DNA of 64,000 nucleotides from Rosa chinensis (lineage: Eukaryota; Streptophyta; Magnoliopsida; Rosales; Rosaceae), in contig NC_037092.1 of assembly GCF_002994745.2 (NCBI RefSeq), positions 3,090,501 through 3,154,500 on the forward strand, written 5' to 3'. Under the pieces are notes generated by a model. The model saw only the letters and a list, made by a program, of their open reading frames with translations, made no database searches and had not been told where the DNA came from. Shown in pieces: positions 56,960 to 64,000 of this stretch (position 1 is the first letter of the stretch; every line of letters begins with the position of its first letter). The position numbers were made by a program, and so were the translations under genes.

Positions 56960-57061
56960 GGTATATCTTTTGACATCCTAAACTCTTTGTGGTCTGGCTG
57001 TCGGGACACGTGCTAAACTTATCTATCATCCACTTGATGTGGTCAAGAGAAAAGATTCCAG
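56960..57061 (+). pseudogene. Mitochondrial carrier gene exon fragment (thiamine-PP carrier-like)
   Basis: The plus strand reads LCGLAVGTRAKLIYHPLDVVK followed by a 2-bp frame disturbance and RFQ, then a GT donor-like GTATATAT at 57062. PLDVVK is the carrier-family signature Px(D/E)xx(K/R), and the surrounding GTxAKL-HPLDVVKKRFQ pattern is that of plant mitochondrial TPP carriers (recalled). No other exon is found. Confidence 0.5.
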
Positions 57062-58054
57062 GTATATATATGGAGAAGAAAATGATGACTTTTGCTGCGC
57101 TGAAAGTCATACGGAGAACAAAAGCATCAGTCCAAACAAAAGAAACAGAAAATTTAGGCAACAGAATTTGTAATTTCACATAAAGAAACAGATTTATCAT
57201 TTGATTTGAATACAAGAAGCCTCATCACTGTTACAACTTTTTGCTGACTTGGAAACCAAGCACTAGCTACAAAAATCCTACATGTTTGAGATGCCGTGGA
57301 AATATAGAATTCTCTATCACTTGCTCTATGAGTCTCGGCAATGAGCAAATTCCTCCCATTGACATGGTTTGCCATATAAGTCCCTATATCTTCAAATTTC
57401 CGTATTCAACATAAAACCCAGTTAGTACGTAGTGTAGAAGATCAACCACAGCTCTCAGTCTCCCTACTAGAAAAACAGGTCATCTTTTCACACAGTACAA
57501 CCACGGATTCAAAGTTTGTGGGCGTACTACGGATTCAGAGTTTGTGGGCGTTGCGAGCGTTGCTAATACTCTTTCACACGGAAAAGTCTGCCCGTGTAAA
57601 ATACTCATACCGACCCCAATTCAATTTCAGAACTGCAATCCATGTGCAATTTAGATATTTATTGAATTATTAAAATATTTAAATATATATTTTTTGGTTC
57701 CCCAATTTATTGTGGTTCACAGTGAGTTTGTTGTCTGGAGTTTTGCAGATCTGCAGTGTTTCGACCTTGAGAAGAATGGATGTCGACAATCTTCTCATTC
57801 GCTTAGTTTCTTCGGCATCGAGGTACAAAGAAATCAAAAATATGGTCCATGTAATCAAAAGCTGAAGAACAATCAATTCTTCAGCTTCTAAGGTCTGCAT
57901 TGCCTTGGCTTTAGCTTCACTTTCCCATGTTCTCTAGCTATATATAAATCTACAATGAACTAACATAAAGCAATTAGTCTCAGTAAATAGGACCCCAGTT
58001 CCATTAGAAAAAATTGATTGATGATGTGATAAAAAGAACCTTAATTAATCATGG
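57062..58054. other. Intergenic before the LARD element
   Basis: Contains a ~23-bp direct duplication ACGGATTCA(A/G)AGTTTGTGGGCGT (about 57503-57550). Short open frames on both strands (57154-57900) show no recognisable domains. Confidence 0.4.
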
Positions 58055-58549
58055 TGTACATACCTCCAACAATATGGAGTATTTACTACATCATCAAGCA
58101 TAAGTAACACCCTCTTTGAGACACCCACAAGCCATGGTGAGGCCCAACCGAGACATGCATCTTGTAGCCCTATGTTCAAGCTACGCTACGGTATCCGGAA
58201 GTCGCAAATCCGTCGCCGGGAAGCCACCTTCCCGACCTTGCCAACATGCCCTCACAAATAGGCTCTCTAGACTAGAATGGTTATGGTTGCTTGTCCCACA
58301 TCGAAAACAATGTAAAGGAGAAGCATTCCTTCACCTATAAAAGGAATGCCTCCTCCCACTTAAACACCATTCAACATCATCCCATTACATCTCTTGTAAT
58401 CTTGTTAGGCCTCAAGGCTTGACACACTAGTACACATTCAAGTGGACGTAGTTTCCCGCTAAGGCGGGAGACGAACCACTATACATCTCATGTCATTCTC
58501 TCTCTCTTACTTATCGTTAATTAGATCCCCACGGATACAAACATTAACA
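58055..58549 (+). repeat. LARD 5' LTR
   Basis: Starts TGTACATACC and ends ACATTAACA. TATA box CTATAAAAGG at 58335-58344. Differences from the 3' LTR include GTCGCAAAT versus GTGGCAAAT and GGCCTCAAGGCTTG versus GGCCGCAAGGCTCG. Confidence 0.93.
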
Positions 58550-59826
58550 TTGGCGCCGTCTGTGGGAAGCCGACACACAAAGGCTTCGTCACCTACCACG
58601 AACTTTGACCCGAAAATGTCGAGTCGACGCTCATTCAACATCAAATTGGGGTCGGTCAATGGTCGGTCAACGCCCATGGGTCCGGTCAACGTCTGGTCAA
58701 CGCTGACAAGGTTGGTCAACGCTGAACCTTCAAAAAAAAAAAAAAAAGAGTTGTGCCAATTTGCTGTGGACACCCAGAAAACTTCTCTGGGCACCCATGT
58801 TCACTCTTCAAATCATGCATCAGCGGTACATTTCCCGCCAGATACTCCCAGCAGAAGCAACCTCCGCTCCGTTAGCGACAACCCAGTCCGCCAGCGGACC
58901 CCCGCCGGCATCCTCCTCCGCCGAGCTCCTGTTTCGCTCAACTCCTGGCTTTCTGCGACGTCCGCCGAACTGCAGGCTTGCTGCTAGTCTCCGCCGAACT
59001 AGCTCCGACGTTCCCCGTCAGCTGCACAGTTCCACCGGATAGGAACTCCGCCACCCAAGATCTTCACTCCGCTGGACAGAGGCTCCGTCGGCCACAGATC
59101 ACTGCCGAACTCAAAACCTCTGCTTCCCGCCGAGCATCACTGCACAACACCTCCGCTGGTCACAACTTGCTGCCATCAGAGGCCAGCCACCGCAGCTAGC
59201 CAAGGCTACCGCCGGCAAAGTTTTCTCCGCTAGCCCCCTCCAACGGTAGCAAGAAAGCAGGCCCCCGCATACCAAGCCCAACAGCCAACACACCAGCGAG
59301 GCCTCCCAACCAATCCCCGCTAGCTGCCTCCGCTGCAACTTCTCCGGTCAACTCCGCCACACATCCCTCCGCCCAGTGCTGCACCGCCCGGCCCCCCAAG
59401 ACTGCCAGCACCGCTCCGCTAGCCAGCTCCGCTCCGCTGAGCTTGGAGCTCCGCTCCGCCGAGATCGCCAAAACGCTCCACTGCGCTCGAAGCTCCGCTT
59501 CCACGCACCGCTGAGCTCCTATTTCGCCGGACACCGGTTCCGTCGAACTCCTGTTCCGCCGGACCCCAGTTCTGCAGCTCATCACCTCCGCTAACGAATA
59601 CCAGCGGCTAACCTCCGCTGACCATACTGCAATCTCCGCCGAACCTCTGCTCCGCCGGAATACTCTGCTAGCCAACTCGGCCGAGCACTCCACTCCGCCG
59701 GACAACCCCTAAAACACTTGCACGCATAGCTCTCAGCAGCAACCCAGCGCATATCAGCCGGCACCGCCTGCATAACACTGTAGCCAAAGCCAACGCCGCC
59801 GCTAGGCCTATCCTCCTGCTGCCCCG

Positions 59827-60200
59827 CTACTGCAAACTGCTGAGTTCCAAGTACCGCCGAACTCGGAGCCTCCGCCAAGCTCCAGGTCCGCTGCACCCCA
59901 GCACCGCTGAACTCGGATCCTCCGCCGAGCTCCAGCTCCGCTGAACTCGGAGCCTCCGCCAAGCTCCAGGTCCGCTGCACCCCAGCACCGCTGAACTCGG
60001 ATCCTCCGCCGAGCTCCAGCTCCGCTGAACTCGGAGCCTCCGCCGAGCTCTAGGTCCACTGCACCCCAGCACCGCTGAACTCGGATCCTCCGCCGAGCTC
60101 CAGCTCCGCTGAACTCGGAGCCTCCGCCGAGCTCTAGGTCCACTGCACCCCAGCACCGTTGAACTCGGATTCTCCGTCGAACTCCGAGTCCGCTGCTCCG
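59827..60200. repeat. 84-bp tandem array in the LARD
   Basis: About four copies of an 84-bp unit; GGAGCCTCCGCC recurs at 59865, 59949, 60033 and 60117. The period is a multiple of three, so frames stay open on both strands (for example minus 60218-59808, a 28-residue repeat with ELGGGSEFSGAG). This is satellite-like sequence rather than a gene. Confidence 0.88.
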
Positions 60201-62439
60201 CCTTACTCCGCTAGACATCTTCTGCCTGGCACCACCGTCATTGCCAGCTTTGGATACCCAACTGATCGCACAACCACCACTGCTTTTCCTTCTTGGCCAT
60301 CAAGCTGATTTCTCCTTCAGTTAACCAACCCACGCTCGACTGAGCACCTGCCTTCAGTCATGGCTTCAAGCTTCGCACTTCGCACTTCGAGTTGCTGTGC
60401 TGTTCAAAATAGTGAAGCTAAGTCTCCCTCCGCTACACACTTATCTTATCTTTACTGATATGCACAGTTGCACACCACGTGCTTACTGGTGGACATAAGC
60501 ATGAATTCTAGTGTTGACACGCTATATGCTTATTTGTACATACTCTGTATACTTAAATACCTGCAAGACTCTGCTCATCAATCACATTTTCTCTAACTTG
60601 TCATATCTCACCGTCCACTTATATGCATGGTTTACCTTACTATGCTCTACGATCAACTGCCACGCACTAATAGCACAAACACTTGTCTACCCATACACGT
60701 ACAACTAGCTAGGCTAGCTTGCATAAATTGTCAAACCGCCATTTACTTGGACATGACTTTCTGATACACATTAACATGTTATTAACTATCCCTCCAGTCG
60801 TACATTAGCTGCATGTGCCTTGTTCTCAACTTGTGGACACCTATGCATGCTATATTGAGGTAATTATCACACAACCACATTTAGTTATGGGCTGCTTGGC
60901 GGTATCTACAACCATCTTTACTGCATGTGCATATACAGGTACATAGTCAACCTCATGGTATATGCATATACCCCCACCGCCCAGGTGCCATTAATATGCC
61001 ATGCAATTACACATGCATATAATTGTCACTTGCTCTCATCTATCTCTATATATATGCCACCACTTGATGACTATTGTGTCATAAGTCCAAATTACATGTG
61101 ATAATTATTATGCATAATTCAGTTTGGCTAACATAACATCACACACATATGAATTTGCCGGGGAAGTCAACCATGCATGTCTACCTAAGTCCAAAGGAAA
61201 TGATGTGTATACCATATGTACCCATCTTTAATTAATGGGTCTTTCATACTTCTACGGCTCTCTATAGTGAAAGTATACATCTCGACAAAGTTATACCCAA
61301 TCTGTTTCGCCTACTTCAATGTCTATATTGATATATGCAAGTTGTTTGTCATCGACTACCACTCTGCTTACAATTTTATCAAAGTACATATGCAAATTAT
61401 TAGTGTTGATTTTTCAAACCTACATATTAATCATCTATTTTGTTTCAAGGAAATTCAACTATTTCTATTGAGCATTCAACCTCAACTACGAGTTGACGTA
61501 CATTATCGGAGTACTTTATCCGCCACAAGCAATGAACCTCAAATCGACACAAGATAAGTCACTACATCTTATCTTTTACGCTCTTTCAAATTGAGCTAAT
61601 GCCATGCCAATCACATACTTTTACTGCTTCTAAAGCATGCTTATAGAATATCACACTTGATATGTATTTACATGCTTCTATGACCCTTAAGCATGCCTAC
61701 AAAATGTTATTAGCAACTTTACTACAAGAACATGCTATACACATATGCCATGCTAGCTATGCCATGCTTCTTATATCGATCTCAAACAATCTCTAAGCAT
61801 GCCTACAAAAATATAAAATATTATTAGCATCCACATTATAAATATATGCTAGACACATATGCCATGCTCCTATTTAATTGCAACCCAATTAAATAAACAT
61901 GGGACATAAACAAAATATTATTACTTGCTCTATGTGTTTATCATTTTTCATACAGATACAAACTTTACGAGTCTATGTTCTACGACCAACCGCCAGGCGG
62001 TAAGGCAACGCCTCATAATGACAATGACCGCTACGCGGCATTGCAGTCAAGTTTCTCTTTCTAGAAAACAGCTAGGGACTAGTTAACATAGCCCACGGCA
62101 GCCATTGATCCGGCAGTTAACCCCGACGCTTGGGTATCTAAGATTGGGCTCGCTACCCAACACCCTCTGCTCTGCGCAGCTCCCCTCATCAAACAATTTT
62201 CCGACCATCCGGAGGTCTATAGCCAGGAGTGGGGGACTCCTCGCAGAGCCTAGCAGGGGCCCACCAGAAAAGGGCAAAAGCGTTCGCTCCAACAATTCTA
62301 GATGGACGACGCACTCGCACTAATTATGCTTGATATACGACACAAAGCTACGCTTTGGTATCAACCCGCAAGGACACCCTCCTTGATTGGGGACTTCGGG
62401 GACTTGTACATACAGCCCAGCATAATTAGCAACGGTCAC

Positions 62440-62850
62440 GCTCATGCCTCAGGGCATCACCTTCGAGCTACCCGTTAATGCCTTCCCGGCAACCCTTGAG
62501 CTTCCGCTCACGAGCTTTACGCTCATGCCTTCCCGGCACCCACGAGCTTCCCGCTCATGCCTTCGCGGCACCCACGAGCTTCCCGCTCATGCCTTCCCGG
62601 CAACCCACGAGCTTCCACTCATGAGCTTCCCGCTCATGCCTTCGCGGCACCCCGAGCTTCTGCTCATGCCTTCCCGGCAACCCTTGAGCTTCCGCTCACG
62701 AGCTTTACGCTCATGCCTTCCCGGCACCCATGAGCTTCCCGCTCATGCCTTCGCGGCACCCACGAGCTTCCCGCTCATGCCTTCCCGGCAACCCACGAGC
62801 TTCCCGCTCATGCCTTCCCGGCAACCCCGAGTGTTTCGCTCATGCCTGCC
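62440..62850. repeat. ~33-bp tandem array with higher-order structure in the LARD
   Basis: Many copies of a ~33-bp unit built on CTCATGCCTTCCCGGCACCC and ACGAGCTTCCCG, with alternating CCCGGCA and GCGGCA variants. A block starting GGCAACCCTTGAGCTTCCGC occurs at about 62478 and again at about 62676, so a larger unit of about 200 bp was itself duplicated. The open frame 62444-62938 is a product of this array. Confidence 0.85.
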
Positions 62851-63404
62851 CGACAATCCTCAAACTTTACACTCATGTCTACTTGACACACCACACGTTA
62901 ATGGAACATTGAATTCTTCTACCATTTGTCGCTTGTGACAAATCGAATTCTTTTCACGTTCCATTAATACGAGCGACAACCAAACAAACACAAACGTTCA
63001 AGCATTCAACACTCACGAATTACAAACGCTTACCTCCGCAACGCTCATACAACTTACATTTATGCAATCCATATGCTCACACGACCATACGCGTTCTCGA
63101 GTTTGTACGTCATAAGCGATCGTACTCGGCGCCATTCGGGTGTATACATCAACATGTATCATGCACCCCGTACGTTCGTATATGCCAACGCATATAATTG
63201 CAACTCACATTTGTTGCCCAATGCAACGAGAATCCTACATATGCCTGTTTTTTGTCTTTGTTTTGCAGGTTCACGAGTCCCTTCTTGCTTACGGAGTTCG
63301 GGGACTTGTAGGGGCTCCGTGCCGCCCGGTTACTTATGCTTGATGACATCGTGGTTATAACTCCCCAACCAAGAAGCTCCTCTTACTTGGGGACTTCGGG
63401 GACT

Positions 63405-63899
63405 TGTACATACCTCCAACAATATGGAGTATTTACTACATCATCAAGTATAAGTAACACCCTCTTTGAGACACCCACAAGCCATGGTGAGGCCCAACCG
63501 AGACATGCATCTTGTAGCCCTATGTTCAAGCTACGCTACGGTATCCGGAAGTGGCAAATCCGTCGCCGGGAAGCCACCTTCCCGGCCTTGCCAACATGCC
63601 CTCACAAATAGGCTCTCTAGACTAGAATGGTTATGGTTGCTTGTCCCACATCGAAAACAATGTAAAGGAGAAGCATTCCTTCACCTATAAAAGGAATGCC
63701 TCCTCCCACTTAAACACCATTCAACATCATCCCATTACATCTCTTGTAATCTTGTTAGGCCGCAAGGCTCGACACACTAGTACACATTCAAGTGGACGTA
63801 GTTTCCCGCTAAGGCGGGAGACGAACCACTATACATCTCGTGTCATTCTCTCTCTCTTACTTATCGTTAATTAGATCCCCACGGATACAAACATTAACA
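63405..63899 (+). repeat. LARD 3' LTR
   Basis: 495 bp, preceded by the purine-rich GGGGACTTCGGGGACT. The same GGGGACTTCGGGGACTTGTACATAC string also occurs at about 62394, ahead of a non-LTR sequence, suggesting an internal duplication of the element's 3' end. Confidence 0.93.
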
Positions 63900-64000
63900 C
63901 ATGGGCAGGACAATGGCAAAGAAATTGTAAACAACATAAGTCATGCCAAGCACAAAATTAATCGGTGAAGTTGTTCAAGACTTTGATGAGATGCAAAGGA

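Larger units (their letters stand above)
58055..63899 (+). mobile_element. Non-coding LTR retrotransposon (LARD type)
   Basis: 5845 bp, with 495-bp LTRs (58055-58549 and 63405-63899) and the 5-bp target duplication CATGG (58050-58054, 63900-63904). Next to the 5' LTR is a primer binding site TTGGCGCCGTCTGTGGGAA, the form seen in plant Gypsy/Tat-like elements. The 4.85-kb interior has no gag, protease, integrase or RT in any frame. It is made of a GC-rich Ala/Pro/Ser-coding-like region (58800-60230), an AT-rich middle (60400-61960) and a GC-rich repeat region (62440-62850). It must be mobilised by another element. The LTRs differ at about six positions by eye, so it is older than the Copia element. 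Confidence 0.93.

Noticed and set aside
57694..57900. Short plus-strand frame with ATGGATGTCGACAATC start
   Set aside because: Only about 29 coherent codons, no partner exon or known domain.
58490..60218. Many long overlapping frames on both strands
   Set aside because: GC-rich repeat sequence in the LARD with a repeat period divisible by three; no retroviral or cellular domain seen.

Overview
This is a 64 kb piece of plant nuclear DNA. It has intron-containing genes, an AT-rich background, microsatellites, LTR retrotransposons with 5-bp target-site duplications (TSDs), Mutator-like (MULE) elements with 9-bp TSDs, and tRNA-derived SINEs. Two terpene synthases closely resemble the strawberry NES1/NES2 nerolidol/linalool synthases as I remember them, so a Rosaceae genome, probably Rosoideae (Fragaria, Rosa or a relative), is the best guess. 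No search could be run.

Layout. 1-3.7 kb: 3' part of a FYVE-finger gene whose product has nine helical-hairpin repeats. 4-17.8 kb: a relict terpene synthase (TPS) exon, several small TIR elements, LINE relics and a complete seven-exon TPS gene (TPS1, 12467-14871). 17.85-53.5 kb: three tandem copies of one module, ordered upstream block (alpha), TPS, convergent PPR gene, downstream block (beta). Unit 1 has a TPS (TPS2) that is intact except for a stop codon in the transit-peptide exon, plus a decayed PPR. Unit 2 has an intact TPS (TPS3) and a truncated PPR, and is swollen by a full-length Copia element, a solo LTR, a SINE and a 6.4 kb FAR1-type MULE. Unit 3 has lost all but the last ~100 bp of its TPS, replaced by unrelated gene fragments, but keeps the only intact PPR gene. 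54-56.6 kb: a bHLH gene resembling DYT1 with a GC-AG first intron, a decayed second copy of it and a LINE relic. 58.05-63.9 kb: a complete LTR element without coding capacity (LARD type), 495-bp LTRs and internal satellite-like arrays.

How it fits together. The functional content is probably a small volatile-terpene locus (TPS1, TPS2, TPS3; TPS-g-like, with DDxxD and NSE/DTE motifs), one PPR gene for organellar RNA, one bHLH regulator of anther type and one endosomal FYVE protein. The history is unusually readable. Paralogous units keep empty sites for several insertions, so the order of duplication, transposition and gene loss can be read directly. Two MULEs carry pieces of host genes (a GH17 glucanase start; a mitochondrial processing peptidase beta-like first exon and an LRR fragment).
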